From: Absidia repens
Lineage: Eukaryota > Mucoromycota > Mucoromycetes > Mucorales > Cunninghamellaceae
Direction of reading: 5' to 3'
NCBI GenBank assembly: GCA_002105175.1
Contig: MCGE01000003.1
Location: 124,001-188,000, forward strand
Length of the DNA stretch: 64,000 nucleotides
Below are positions 13,307-24,950 of this stretch, piece by piece. Position numbers and translations under genes: made by a program. The notes beneath the pieces are model-generated. The model was not told the origin of the DNA, ran no database searches, and saw nothing but the letters and a program-made list of their open reading frames with translations. Positions within the stretch are counted from its first letter, which is position 1, and the number at the start of each line of letters is the position of its first letter.

Positions 13307-14107
13307 TCAAGATGAGGGCACTTTTTCAGAGAGATCAATCAGACGTTTACACCCCAATAACCACGAGCCATGACGTTCATATTCAGTGGTCATCAATTGT
13401 CGATGTATCGTAAGAGCCGTTTCCCAATCCTTATCCTCTAAAGCTACATATCATCATAAAACAGTAAAAAAAAAAAAAAAAAAAAAGAGTCAGTTTTATT
13501 CATTAACTCCTGTTCACTTTCCCTGAGTTTACCTTGACAAAGATCATTTATAGAACCGATCACATTGACTTCCACCAATTCACTATCCATTTCCTTGAGC
13601 ATATTTTGAATGCGTTTTGAAGTGTCGTCAGCAATTCGTTTGTTGGGCCCAGTCTAGAAACAGCGAACATAATCAATTAATAACCTATTCCCGTCCAACC
13701 TTCTATATTTCACATAACTTACGGTAAAAGTGTCTTGACAGGTTTTCACAAGAGCAGTTAGCCTGGTTTTGAGGTCGTTAATATCGAGCTCATCACTTTC
13801 TTGATGTTTCGACTTGTGAAAAATCTAAACGAAAAAAAAAGGTTAATCCTGAGTAAATACAACGTCTATCTGTCACCTTTTAAAGGTTTACCTTCTTTGG
13901 TGGATCATTCTAAGAGTAAAAAAAAAAAAATTATTAATCAGTCAGATGAATATGAAGGCAACTTGAATAATCAAATAATAAACACTATAATGAACTTACC
14001 CAGTGGTTTTCGATAGTTGCATTTCTAAAATCAGATCGAGGACCAGATACTATTGATGGTGGCGGTAATGTAGAGGACTGTATCATGGGAGGTGTATTGG
14101 TGTTCAT
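13307..14107 (-). CDS. SRA1 (SRAP)-domain protein
   Basis: Five exons: 14107..14000, 13909..13892, 13824..13723, 13653..13533, 13443..13307, giving 161 aa. Exon 2 is an 18-nt microexon (NDPPKK). The C-terminal about 110 residues form an all-helical domain: IADDTSKRIQNMLKEMD, VIGSINDLCQALEDKDWE, TALTIHRQLMTTEYERHGSW and LLGCKRLIDLSEK. This matches the SRA1/SRAP fold (also the C-terminal helical domain of Sec31). The N-terminus is Pro/Thr-rich with PPPSIVSGPRSD. Animal SRAP proteins are described as nuclear co-regulators. In fungi the function of such short stand-alone proteins is unclear. It is far too short to be Sec31. Confidence 0.75.
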
Positions 14108-14686
14108 CTTCAGACAATAACAATGAAAGGAATAAAAGTACAGACCAAAAATAAAATAAAATAAAAAAAAAAAGGAGTGGAAGGAGCAAAGAGAAAAAAA
14201 ATGAGGGGATTCAAAAAGAAAATTGAGACAATGGGGTTTCGAGCACACATTTTAAACGCCGCACTAATAGGGCGCATTGCCAAATTCTTTTGCCCAGGGG
14301 ATGGATGAATGATTTGCATTATGTAGAGGGAAAATCTTCCAATTGACGGATCTTTGGAATGCTGGGTTGCGGTTGTTGAAGGTATAAACAGTTTCAAATA
14401 CCATTTAGTGAAAAACTATGACTGAGAACTTTGAATCGTACCAACTGGAAAATTCCAGTGCTACTTCTTGTACAGTATAGTCAATCACTACTTGCATGGT
14501 TACCTTTCATTCATAAAGTCTGACTCACCTTAAAAGATTTACTTACACGCTAAAAAATATCCTGCCAATAAAATTAGAAATGTCCTTCATATAAAAAAGT
14601 AAAACTGACATGTTTTCCGTCATTAAATCACAATTTTCAGAGCCACCTGCTAAAAAAGTGAAAATGCAAAGCATAAAAAAAAAAAA
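14108..14686. other. Intergenic upstream of the SRA1 gene and downstream of U6
   Basis: AT-rich DNA upstream of the SRA1-domain gene. At 14675-14686 an A run (a T run on the minus strand) forms the pol III terminator of U6. No other gene supported. Confidence 0.55.
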
Positions 14687-14741
14687 GTTGCTCCGTAGAG
14701 CGTCCAACTCAGAAGTTTAGTGTCATCCTTGTGCAGGGGCC

Positions 14742-14773
<32 letters not shown>

Positions 14774-14798
14774 ATATGTGCCAGAGGATCCGAAGATC
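14687..14798 (-). ncRNA. U6: U6 spliceosomal snRNA
   Basis: Read on the minus strand, the central region matches U6 almost base for base: AAAATTGGAACGATACAGAG, then AAGATTAGCATGGCCCCTGC, then ACAAGGATGACAC. This includes the ACAGAG box, which pairs with 5' splice sites, and the AGC triad. The 5' end forms a perfect GATC-TTCG-GATC hairpin. The 3' part (about 40 nt after the internal stem-loop) is species-specific, and the gene ends in a T12 run. Length is about 112 nt, like yeast U6. No intron interrupts the conserved core. Confidence 0.95.
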
Positions 14799-14826
14799 AT
14801 GGCAATAAAACGTCAAAAAAACATAT

Positions 14827-14835
14827 CTATATAAA
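14827..14835 (-). promoter_or_regulatory. TATA box of U6 (pol III)
   Basis: TTTATATAG on the minus strand lies about 30 bp upstream of the predicted U6 start, the usual place for a U6 TATA box. Together with the T-run terminator it points to a functional pol III gene. Confidence 0.7.
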
Positions 14836-15114
14836 GACTAATCTTTAAAGTTTTTCTCAAGTTGTGGTTTGCATTCAAATATTCCTTTGTAACACCGCTA
14901 TATCGTTGATTATGCACGACTTTGAGTGAGAAAATTAGATGCTCAGTGACATGTTGTACTTAGGTTGACAGTAAAAACAATTACTACTTTATTTATTATT
15001 TGATGCAGGGTCTTAATCGTGATGATTGTATGTCTCCATAAGAATGCTTGTATTCAAACTCCTAAATTTCTTTTATTGGAAATATTTCGATTGACAGACG
15101 ATACAAAGTAAAAA

Positions 15115-15430
15115 GAAAAGTAAAAAGAAAGGCATATTTTATTCAGACGCAGATATAAACTATGATAGGAAAACCAAACTACTATATATAATCCAATGAT
15201 AGCACCGTGGCACCTATTTAAAGGTGTGGCATTTTGGGGTGTATGGGGTGAGCGGAGTGTAGGTATCCTTCTATAGGATGGACATAATAAATGTAAGCTA
15301 ATCTAGCTCGAGAGGGTAAGTTAGTCTACGGTGTGTGACAAATTCTTTATACCGTGAAGGGGAGGGGATCAAGGAAACCAGGCCGAATTGACCGATCCTG
15401 ACTGCAAAGATGTCAAGAGAAGAGAATAAC
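15115..15430 (-). repeat. Dispersed repeat family, inverted arm (copy A, left)
   Basis: The block around 15134-15170 (TATTTTATTCAGACGCAGAT, then ATAAACTATGA) is the reverse complement of TCATAGTTTGTCTCTACATC-TAAATAAAA at 15823-15851 in the forward copy. The rest (about 15230-15430, including GTGAAGGGGAGGGGATCAAG) is also similar to 59965-60080. It contains no ORF of note. Together with 15590-16100 it makes an inverted pair. Confidence 0.6.
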
Positions 15431-15589
15431 CATGCTATGATACCAATTTTGAGCGGTTGTAATTGCTGCCTTTATAAGAGAGCCAACATGTTAATTATGT
15501 TGCATGGTGCTGACTGTTGTAAAAAAGGAGGGTTTCTTTTTATGTACCAAAAAAATTCGCAAACCAATCCTTACGCCTGACTCAATGTT

Positions 15590-16100
15590 TTAAATGCCGC
15601 CCACGTGCATTTTTATTTACCTCCATTTTTTTTCTTCCCCATTCAACTTCGATGGGGTCATGTTGGACTTAGATTAATGTCAGGACTAGTTTAGAAGAGT
15701 TTTCAGCTCAGGGATTACAAGGTGCATAGAGGAACCATTTCATTTTGGATTCAGGATTTTGGAGACTCCATTATTGGTTGGCTTTTTGGAGACTCCAATA
15801 GTTTATTTTGGTGTTAGTATATCATAGTTTGTCTCTACATCTAAATAAAAATGTTTCTTTTTGCTTGTATCAATGAAAAAATGTCCCATTAGTCTCATTC
15901 ATGACTTTTGTAATAGACCCCTGTCTCACTACCATCTTTTCTTTTGATTAGTACCGACCATTGTGCTTCAATAAAAGATGCCCCTTTAGTAATTCTCATT
16001 CCTTGTACTGTACAGTATATTAGCTCCCATTTTACAATTGTTTCCATTAGGTTAACGTTGACCATTCTTCAAATCTCAAGTATTAGTTATCCATCAATGA
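15590..16100 (+). repeat. Dispersed repeat family, forward copy A
   Basis: Starts near GCCGCCCACGTGCATTTTTA and contains the family core AGCTCAGGGATTACAAGGTG (15704-15723), CATTTTGGATTCAGGATTTT, and then several CAATAAAA-type motifs. The same order of motifs recurs near 24.3, 34.0, 50.6 and 60.3 kb. No coding capacity is seen, so it looks non-autonomous. Confidence 0.75.
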
Positions 16101-16750
16101 TTAAAATGGCAAGGGGGGCTCTCCAATTTATCAAAAGCCACACTTCAACAGCATCCCCTTTGGCACCCGGTAAATCTTTTTTTGTTTTTTTGTTTGTTTT
16201 GGAACTGCGAGACTATTTTGCAATAGAGTGTATAAAAATACAACAGTGAATGTTTACTCGGTTCTTGATGGACTGCATTATACGAACAAAAGACAATGTT
16301 TTTTTTTCACCTCAAGCAATTTGAGAAAATATTTTTTATATAAGCCGACTTCCTCGAATGTCGGGTGCCCTGGTGATTTTTGCATGATGTTGATATTTTC
16401 AAACTCCAAAAAATGAACTATGATGATGATGATACTATAACGTAAAATTGGATTAATTTACCCATGAACAAAGTATTCCACGGAATGATTAATAAATTAA
16501 TAGAGGCAAGGTTCTTTTTGAAAGCTCGGAAGCTATATAAGTAGGGTAGGTAGGGTTTTCTTTTAAAGGTTGAACAATTGCGGAGGTCTAATTCCATTTT
16601 TTTATTTTTTTTTTGCATTCCAAAAACGGGGTTTCATGGGTTTCTCTTTTTTTACACCACCTCTTGTTCATTTTTTATCTTCTCTCTTCGACTTTTTTTT
16701 ATTTTTATTTTTTACTCTTGACTTTTTACCTAAACCACGATCAAGTAGAC
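16101..16750. other. Intergenic upstream of mitochondrial DnaJ
   Basis: AT-rich, with a pyrimidine-rich stretch just before the DnaJ ATG. No gene seen. Confidence 0.5.
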
Positions 16751-18672
16751 ATGCCCCACCGCTCTATTGTAACGATAATAACCAAACTCTCCCGACATCC
16801 AGCATCTCGCTCTTACTCATTTCCCGCCACATATTTTAAGAGTAATTAAAATAAACCAGTAATACGAAATTCCCAAAACTAACTTGCAGCTAATCTATAC
16901 TGTTTTTCAATCTCCATAGATCGTCCATTGAAAACGACATTACGAGCATTGCCTTGTGTAGATCAACAAAAGGTAAAATAGAATATATATTGAAACGGTT
17001 TACTAAACTTTACTGTAAAAATTATTCTGCAGAGAATTTTTCATGCTACAGGTAATACAATACAAAATATGCTCAAAAATTATAGCTCAATTTTTTATTT
17101 ATTTCTTATACAAACAACAATATAGGTATCCGTCTAGCAGGCATTAAAAAAGAGGATCCATACAAGATTTTAGGTGTGAAAAAAACCGCCAGTCAAGGTG
17201 ACATCAAGAAGGCGTATTATGCTGTAAGTGTAAAAAAAAAAAAAAGATTAGGAGGAGTAACGCCTTTTGCTATTGATTTTTTCTTCTTTAGCTTGCCAAA
17301 AAATATCATCCTGATACCAACAAGGCCAAAGATGCACGGGAAAAGTTTACTCAAGTCCAAGAAGCGTATGAAATGCTATCTGATGAGGAAAAACGTGCTC
17401 AATACGATCAATTTGGCCATGGGTTTGAAGGTGAAGGATAATGAAAATTGTAGTAGATTCATGGAGATCGCTCAGATTATTTAACCATTTGTATCTCATA
17501 GGCGCACAAGGTGGCGGTGGACCAGGATTTGGTGGTGGCGGCTTCTATGGTCAGACTAGTAGTAGTACCCAGGGATTCCCAGGTGGGTTCGATCCAAATG
17601 ACATTTTCAGTCAATTTTTTGGTGGCGGTGGTCAACATTATCAAAGCTCATCAGGAGGCGGCATGGGTGGCATGGGCGGCATGGGCGGTATGGGTGGCGG
17701 TGAAAGTTTCAGAACCATGAGTGGTGAAAACTTACAGGTAAGACCTAAATCAACATACGCTAGATTACGTTTATGACCAGTCCATGATATCTCGTTTTGT
17801 TATTATATAGGCCCCACTTACTATCACTTTTATGGAAGCTGTCAAAGGAACGAAGAAAACGATATATATTCAACAAGTCACCAACTGCGTAACGTGCAAA
17901 GGAACTGGACTGAAAACGGGGGTCAAGATGGATACATGCAAGGTGTGCCATGGAACTGGAATGCAAACGGTACAGATGGGTGGATTCAACATGCAAACAA
18001 CTTGTACAAAATGTGGTGGTGTTGGTAGCAGTATTCCATCCGGTGGTGAATGTAAAACATGTGATGGACTGGGAAAGGTTCGTGAACAGAAATCAATACA
18101 AGTCGATATTCCTCCTGGTGTGGATGACAAGGCGAGAATCCGTGTATCTGGTCAGGGTGATGCGCCACTCAAAGGAAATGGGCCCCGTGGCGATTTGTTT
18201 GTGTCTCTTAGTGTAAGTAGTTGTCTACCCAAATTGTTGTGTCGTGCCTCTTTCAACTAGCTTTTTGTTTTCTAGATTCAACCATCAAAAATATTCAAGC
18301 GGCAGGACAAGGATGTTTTTTTGGATACCAAGATTCCGTTCTACAAGGCCATGCTCGGTGGAACAGTGCGAATACCTACCATTGATGGTGACGTCGAACT
18401 CAAGGTACCAAAAGGTTCCCAAGTGGATGACAAGATTGCGCTCAGAGGCAGGGGTATTCAGCATCTGCGAGGGGCGGCTCGTGGTGACCAGATTGTTACA
18501 TTGAAGATCGATCTACCAAGGTAAAATAACAGAATTTTTTTCCCTGGTATCATATTTGGCACTGATTTCTTTTTTTTATATATTTCGCAGATCCTTACGT
18601 GGTGAACAAAAGTCGCTTATAGAAAAATATGCTCAACTCGTAGATCCGGAATACCGAAATGACAAGTCATGA
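16751..18672 (+). CDS. MDJ1: Mitochondrial Hsp40/DnaJ (Mdj1/DNAJA3-like)
   Basis: Nine exons: 16751..16841, 16890..16972, 17033..17051, 17126..17223, 17292..17430, 17502..17737, 17811..18212, 18276..18520, 18591..18672; 464 aa. Exon 3 is a 19-nt microexon. Domains in order: a basic N-terminal presequence ([20 protein letters not shown]); a J domain from [20 protein letters not shown] with HPD at about 103-105; a Gly/Phe/Met-rich region including GGMGGMGG repeats; and four CXXCXGXG zinc motifs ([32 protein letters not shown]) at about 248-310. The C-terminal substrate-binding domains follow. This class A architecture with a presequence is that of Mdj1, the matrix co-chaperone of mtHsp70 that folds imported proteins. 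A GTAAGT-like donor or a clear AG acceptor is present at nearly every junction. Confidence 0.95.
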
Positions 18673-19037
18673 ACTTGATCGAATTAAACAACTCTCATAT
18701 TTTTGCCCTACCCTAGTATAGAAACAATTGTATTTTTCCCTATCTATGCATTATTTTATCATTATTCTATTTTTATCCTATCATTCACATGCGTATAATT
18801 TTACCACTACACGTTAGTTCATCCTAGTATAGTTTATAGATACAGTTGGTCCACCCACAATTACATAGCTGACTAGATGCCCAACAGACATTAACTCATT
18901 TGAATTAAATAAAATCATATTTTGTTGATCAAGCCATCTCAAGTTAGCTTTCTCACATGTACATAGTTTATATCTATATTAATACATGACATATTTGTCC
19001 TATTTGAATCAATAAAAAATACCTAGTTTTTATTCAT

Positions 19038-19077
<40 letters not shown>

Positions 19078-19187
19078 TCATTCATTTCAGACGCAGGTAG
19101 TTGAATCGATAAAGAATATCATATTTTATTTGATTGAAGTATACTAAATAAATAAAAAGCAACAAAGCTATACTAAATACAGCTAAA
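18673..19187. other. Convergent 3' region of DnaJ and GST genes
   Basis: AT-rich 3' UTRs with several AATAAA signals (for example near 18907). It includes a TCA microsatellite listed separately. No gene seen. Confidence 0.55.
19040..19077 (+). repeat. (TCA)n microsatellite
   Basis: About 12 perfect TCA units in non-coding DNA. Confidence 0.95.
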
Positions 19188-19889
19188 CTAGAGGGAAGAG
19201 CGTTGATCAGCCACTGTGCCAATATAAGTATTCTTTGCCAAATCCAACTGTTCAAAATGTTGATACCAATTCCATACCTTCGGGGCAGATGTTCTAAAAG
19301 TGTCGGCTTCAGGTAAAGCGAAGAGGTCGGCCATGCAGGGATACAAATAAAGATCAGCCCAAGTCAATTGATCACCGCAAACATATGGACCGCCCCTATA
19401 GTTGGATGCATTCAGAGTGTCGTCCAAGTTCGTCAAAGTGCGTAACGCCAAAACCATTGGTTTTTCAAGGCGTTCCTGAATGGCTTGCTCCGAACTGCCC
19501 TTTTTTTCCATCCATTCCCGAGGTTTCGCCACGCCAAGGATGAGATTCTTGAATACATGGTCGGATACTACACTTACCCAAAAGTTAACAATGAGCTGGG
19601 CTTCGATGTTCAACGGAGTTAAAGGTTGTGGATCTTGTTCGATCTTGGGGGCATAGGTTGCGTCGATGTAAGTCCGCATAACCAGTGTTTCCACCATTGG
19701 ACGGTCCTGGCCAGGCCACAGGAGGACAGGGATCTTGCCGAAAGGAGTGTATTTTTTCAAAGATTCGCTGTGTGGTAAGGCCAGGATTTGATCATAGGGT
19801 ACTTTGAAGTGTTCCAGGCCCATACGGATCGTTCGGGTAAATGTTGACATATACGCACCAACTACGATGACCTTAGTCGCTGCTGTCAT
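19188..19889 (-). CDS. Glutathione S-transferase-like protein
   Basis: Single exon, 233 aa. The N-terminal thioredoxin-fold domain has KVIVVGAYMSTFTRTIRMGL, YDQILALPHSESLKKYTPFG and the GST-type cis-Pro segment GKIPVLLWPG. The helical C-terminal domain has the GST N-capping motif region YVCGDQLTWADLYLYP. The Ser/Thr in YMSTFTR sits where the catalytic Ser/Tyr/Cys of GSTs lies. GSTs conjugate glutathione to electrophiles in the cytosol; the substrate cannot be read from sequence. The absence of introns is unusual among its neighbours. Confidence 0.85.
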   Translation of the reverse strand: MTAATKVIVVGAYMSTFTRTIRMGLEHFKVPYDQILALPHSESLKKYTPFGKIPVLLWPGQDRPMVETLVMRTYIDATYAPKIEQDPQPLTPLNIEAQLIVNFWVSVVSDHVFKNLILGVAKPREWMEKKGSSEQAIQERLEKPMVLALRTLTNLDDTLNASNYRGGPYVCGDQLTWADLYLYPCMADLFALPEADTFRTSAPKVWNWYQHFEQLDLAKNTYIGTVADQRSSL

Positions 19890-21122
19890 GACTTTGTTGA
19901 GGGTATTAGTAACAGAAAAATAAAAAAAGGGGAAGGGTGGGAATAGCGCTGTGCGAGAAACGAAAGGAAATTGCCATATTCAAATGCCGCTTTTGTTAGT
20001 GCGACTTCGTTTGAGTGACGAGCTTTCACCTACCATATGCATTGGTGATTCCCTCTCACTTCACTTTTTTTTTTTTTTTTTTTTTTTGGCATTTTGTATA
20101 TTGCCCTTCTTCTTTATTTATAGACACTATACTGCTTCGGTATGCATTTAATTTTACCTCATTATTGATAGGAGCAATGATCATGACTTCTCAGCTGCTA
20201 TTCCAACTGCGGCGACAATAACAGCAAGAGCAACATCAATAGCAATATGCTTGACTTGTCTTGCTACGATGAGTTAGGGATATGGTTACAGTGTGTTGCT
20301 GGAAATGATACCAGTGAAAGTGATAATTGATGGCTGATTTTTCACTTTCCATCTTCTGCCTGAAACATACCCCACCATTGACATAATTTTGGTCCAATCG
20401 ACTTCCCGCATTTTAACGATGCATCGCTTTATATTTTATCATTGTATCGAATGGGTATACTATCAACCAAAAAGTCTCGGCTAATTTTTTAGTCGTCGAT
20501 GTTTTCCCGTAGCACATTCGATAAAGGAGATGGGGTAACAAGTTTAGAAATACCCACACTGCATGGGAATGAAACCTTGTGGGGTAAAGGAAAAAATGTG
20601 ATCGCAAAAAGATCTAAATCATTACTTTTTTCGCCTAGAAAAATATTTACCGAGATGAATGGGTATCATATTTTATGGAACCAATCAATCAATCAGGCTT
20701 TGAAATAAAGTTAAATCCTATTTTCCATCCAAGGTAACCATAGATTTATATCTTAAATTTCCAAAATGATGAAATTCTTATAAATTTTGATATAAAAGTG
20801 AATAAAAGCAGTAAAGAAAGCAATGTTTTAAGCTCTGACAGGTACGAGATGTCAGGTATTCTTTATAAATCAAGCTCAGGGGTTCAAAAAAGAGGGTCCT
20901 ACTGCTTCAGTTCAGTCTGCCTCGGCAGGCTTGCAGTTTATGGAATTGGGTGTACACATATCATTTTAAGAGACATGATTTTAACTCCCGATACAAAAGT
21001 ATATTTTTACTTTTCTGGGGGACGGTATTAATAAGAGCTTCAATGGTTGATCTTTCAGAAAATAAAATGCGTAATCATTATCATACAACAATCTAAAATA
21101 TGTTAAATAGTAGTAATAGTAA

Positions 21123-21166
<44 letters not shown>

Positions 21167-21408
21167 TTATATATATATATAGTTTTGTGTGCGTGTGATT
21201 TCATTTTCATATTTCTTACCTTCATCGCTTCGATTTTTACTGCAAGGCTAGAGCCTGAGTTTTAATTTCTGATGCCCCAATTAAAGTTTGCAGTCGACCT
21301 AAATAAAGAGGATGAACATAAAAAAGTAAGTTCTTATCTCTCTTTCTCTCCAATTTTCTTCTTCTTCTATATATCCCTACTCTTATCATTCTATTTTAAC
21401 TATCAACT
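19890..21408. other. 1.5-kb intergenic region, no gene recognised
   Basis: Contains T runs near 20066-20087, scattered short ORFs below 80 residues without family features, and a TAG microsatellite. The last 150 bp (pyrimidine-rich) are probably the promoter and leader of acetyl-CoA synthetase. Confidence 0.5.
21108..21166 (+). repeat. (TAG)n microsatellite
   Basis: About 15 or more TAG units, interrupted at the start by AATAG, followed by a short TA run. Confidence 0.9.
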
Positions 21409-23557
21409 ATGACTATCACTACCGAAGAAGAAATCAAGGTCCATCAAGTTCCTGAACGTTTATTGTCTCCATCCTGCCCTAAGCCTCACGTAGATTCTTT
21501 GGACACTTATCGTCAATTGTGGAAAGAAAGTGTTGAAGATCCCGAAAAGTTTTTTGGCGATGTAAGTTGATGAAAATATTGACATGACCTTCACATGGAA
21601 TTGTTGTTCATGAATATATAATTTTTTTATGTCTACCTTTATCTTTAGCGTGCTCGTGAATTATTGACCTGGTCCAAACCCTTCCAAACTGTTCTTCATG
21701 GCTCCTTAGAAGAAGGTGATGTGGCCTGGTTCTTGGAAGGTGAAATCAATGCTTGTTACAATGCTGTGGATCGACATGCTCTGAAGAACCCCAACAAGGT
21801 CGCCATTATCCATGAAGGTGATGAACCTGACAATGTCCGCAAAATAACATATGGTGAATTATTACGGGATGTTAGTCGTGTTGCCAACATGTTGAAAAAT
21901 CTGGGTGTACGAAAGGGTGACAACATTGTCGTATATATGCCTATGATTCCCGAAACTCTGATTGCTTTATTGGCGTGTGCTCGTGTGGGTGCTGTGCACT
22001 CTGTTGTCTTTGCTGGCTTCTCTGCTGAATCTTTGCGCGATCGTGTGGTAGACTCCTCTGCTCGTATTGTTTTGACGTCGGATGAAGGTCGCCGCGGTGG
22101 AAAAAATATTGCCACCAAGCGTATTGTAGACGATGCTTTGCGTGATCACCAAACCCACGTCGAACATGTGGTCGTTTACCAACGTACTGGCACTCCTGTC
22201 CCTTGGGTAGAAGATCGTGATGTCTGGTGGCACGAAGAAACCGCAAAAGTCCGTGCTTTCTGTCCCCCTGAACCTATGAATGCCGAAGATCCGTTATTCT
22301 TGCTTTATACTTCTGGTAGCACTGGTATGCCAAAAGGTATTCAACATTCCACTGGTGGTTATATGCTCGGTGCTATGATGACCCTCAAGTATATCTTTGA
22401 TTACCATGAAAATGATGTGTACGCTTGTATGGCCGATGTTGGCTGGATCACTGGTCACACTTATCTTACCTATGGCCCTTTGCTCAATGGTGCCACTACT
22501 GTTGTGTTTGAATCAACACCCACTTACCCCAACCCCTCTCGCTTCTGGGATCTGATTCAAAAACACAAAATCACTCAATTCTATACCGCCCCTACCGCAA
22601 TTCGTGCTTTACGTCGCTTAGGTGATCAATGGTTAGAAGGTTATGATTTATCTAGCTTACGTGTGCTCGGCTCGGTTGGTGAACCTATTGGATCTGACGC
22701 CTGGGATTGGTACAATGAAAAGGTTGGCAAGGGCCAATGTGCGGTGGTCGATACTTACTGGCAAACTGAAACTGGTTCCATTATCGTCAGTCCCCTTCCT
22801 GGAGCTACCCCTACCAAACCTGGATCAGCTACTTTACCCTTCTTTGGTATCAAACCTGTCATTCTCGACCCTACCACTGGCAAGGAATTGAACCAATCTG
22901 ATGAAACAGGTGTTCTTGCTATTGCTCAACCTTGGCCCTCAATGGCCCGTACCGTTTACAACAACCACCATCGTTTCTTGGAAACTTACTTGAAGCCTTA
23001 TCCTGGGTATTACTTTACCGGTGACGGTGCTTCTTTGGATAAGGATGGTTATATTTGGATTCGTGGTCGTGTTGACGGTAAGAAAAAAACAAACACCTCT
23101 GGAAAACAAATTGAATGAGAAACATGTATAGCTGATTGTCATACCTTATTTTGCATTAGATGTGATCAATGTCTCTGGGCATCGTTTGTCAACTGCTGAA
23201 ATTGAATCTGCTCTGGTACATCACGAAGCCGTGGCGGAAGCAGCCGTAATCGGAGGACATGATGAATTGACAGGTCAATGTATCCATGCCTTCGTCTCTT
23301 TGAAACCTCATATCGATACTGCTGATGGATTGGACAAGGAATTAACTTTACAAGTACGCAAAATTATTGGTCCATTTGCCTCCCCCAAGCGGATCTATGT
23401 GGTTCAAGACCATCCCAAGACTCGATCCGGTAAAATTATGCGCCGCATTCTACGAAAAATTGTCAATGGCGAACAAGATCAATTGGGCGACATCTCTACC
23501 TTGGCTGAACCTGCTGTTGTTGCTTCTTTGATTGAAAAGGTCCATGGCACCCAGTAG
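21409..23557 (+). CDS. ACS1: Acetyl-CoA synthetase (AMP-forming)
   Basis: Exons 21409..21561, 21649..23077, 23160..23557; 659 aa, the usual length for fungal Acs/FacA. It converts acetate, ATP and CoA to acetyl-CoA. Visible motifs: P-loop [11 protein letters not shown] (from about 271), [76 protein letters not shown], and the C-terminal [15 protein letters not shown]. The lysine of SGK (about 619) is the catalytic lysine that is acetylated in this family. There is no mitochondrial or peroxisomal signal (the end is KVHGTQ), so a cytosolic or nuclear location is likely. The last intron restores [11 protein letters not shown]. An AATAAA signal follows near 23688. Confidence 0.97.
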
Positions 23558-24170
23558 AATTACATCCCCCAATCCCTAAACACACATACACAACCATTTC
23601 CCACACTATATTTTCCCCATCCTCTTCATCATTTTGTCTATTGTAGCTTTATATTTCTTTCTCCTTTTTTGTTTATATATATATTGTAATAAAAATCAAA
23701 GTTATTTATTTGACGTGTTATTTTTATGCCTGATTGTCACTATAAGTACGTGTGTGTATGTGTTCTATCCGTATTCTTCATATCGGACTTCGGATGAATG
23801 TATATAGGGTACGTATGGCATTATGATAAAATGTCTAACGTAAAATTCATCTTACGGCAGTATGTTTCATGTATCTACGGTACCATTTCTCTATTTTGGC
23901 TTAACAGTCCGAAGCAGCGTTCGTCCTGTATAATAAAGTAATGATTTTGCATTCACAATAGAGGACTAGTGTCAGATTTATACCGTATGAATACCGTTTT
24001 TTACTGTAGTATCTTCCCTGAATGCACAATATGACTTCATAAAGCAGCATTCGAAGTAATGTTACTGTAAATACCAGTTTTATTTTTTTTTTGTCCACAC
24101 AGATATATATATATGACAGCTACTCGCACGTACACCTATTAAGCAATACAAACTACAAAAACATATGATA
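23558..24170. other. Intergenic, AT-rich
   Basis: 3' UTR of acetyl-CoA synthetase, then AT-rich DNA without ORFs of note. Confidence 0.5.
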
Positions 24171-24174
24171 AAAA

Positions 24175-24919
24175 TATGAATGATGAAGCAAGGCAAGCGC
24201 TTTATTGAATAATATTATTTTAGATGTAAATATAAACTACCACAACTGATATTATTCTAAATTAATGGAGGCTCCAGATAAAAAGAGAAATAGACAGAGG
24301 CAAAATATGCCTGTTTCAACTCCCGACCACAGGAACCTTTATTTACTCCCAATTTTTTCCCCTTCCTCTCTCTTTCTTTTCCCTTCATTTTTTTCTTCGC
24401 CATCCGACTTCTATGGGGTTATTTTGGACCTAGAATTATATCAGGACTAGTTTAGAAGGGTTTCCAGCTCAGGGATTACAAGGTGCATGGGGAAACCCTT
24501 TCATTTTGGATTCAGGATTTAGGACCATCATAGTTGACTTTTTGGAGCCACCGCCAGTTTAGTTTAGTGATTGTTTGTCCATAGTTTGAATCTCTATTTC
24601 AATAAAATATGTCTGTTTTTACCTGCTTTAATAAAAACGTCCCATTAGTCTCTCTCGTATCTTTTGCTATAGATCTCCTTTTTACTACCATCAGATCTTT
24701 TAGAATAGTGTTGAGCGCTGTTGTATTTCCAACGAATGCCCCTTTAGTCTTTTCTATACTATGTTTACCGGTTTTTTTACAATCTTCCCTCATACCAACG
24801 TTAATCATTCTTCAAATTTCGTTTTAGTCTTCCGCATGCTACCTCCATTAGACCCATTGTTTCAATAATGCTCGCGCCCTTAGTTTAGTATTTTACCCAT
24901 TACACTTCAATAAATGTGC

Positions 24920-24925
<6 letters not shown>
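24175..24925. repeat. Dispersed repeat family, copy B (inverted fragment plus forward copy)
   Basis: The left part, near 24198-24240 (TTATTGAATAATATTATTTT, then AGATGTAAATATAAACTA), is the inverted arm. The forward copy from about 24325 has TTTATTTACTCCCAATTTTT, CAGCTCAGGGATTACAAGGT (24465-24484), GCATGGGGAAACCCTTTCAT and TTTCAATAAAATATGTCTG. It ends in a long T run (24925-24949) and TTA repeats. No coding capacity. Confidence 0.7.
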
Positions 24926-24950
<25 letters not shown>

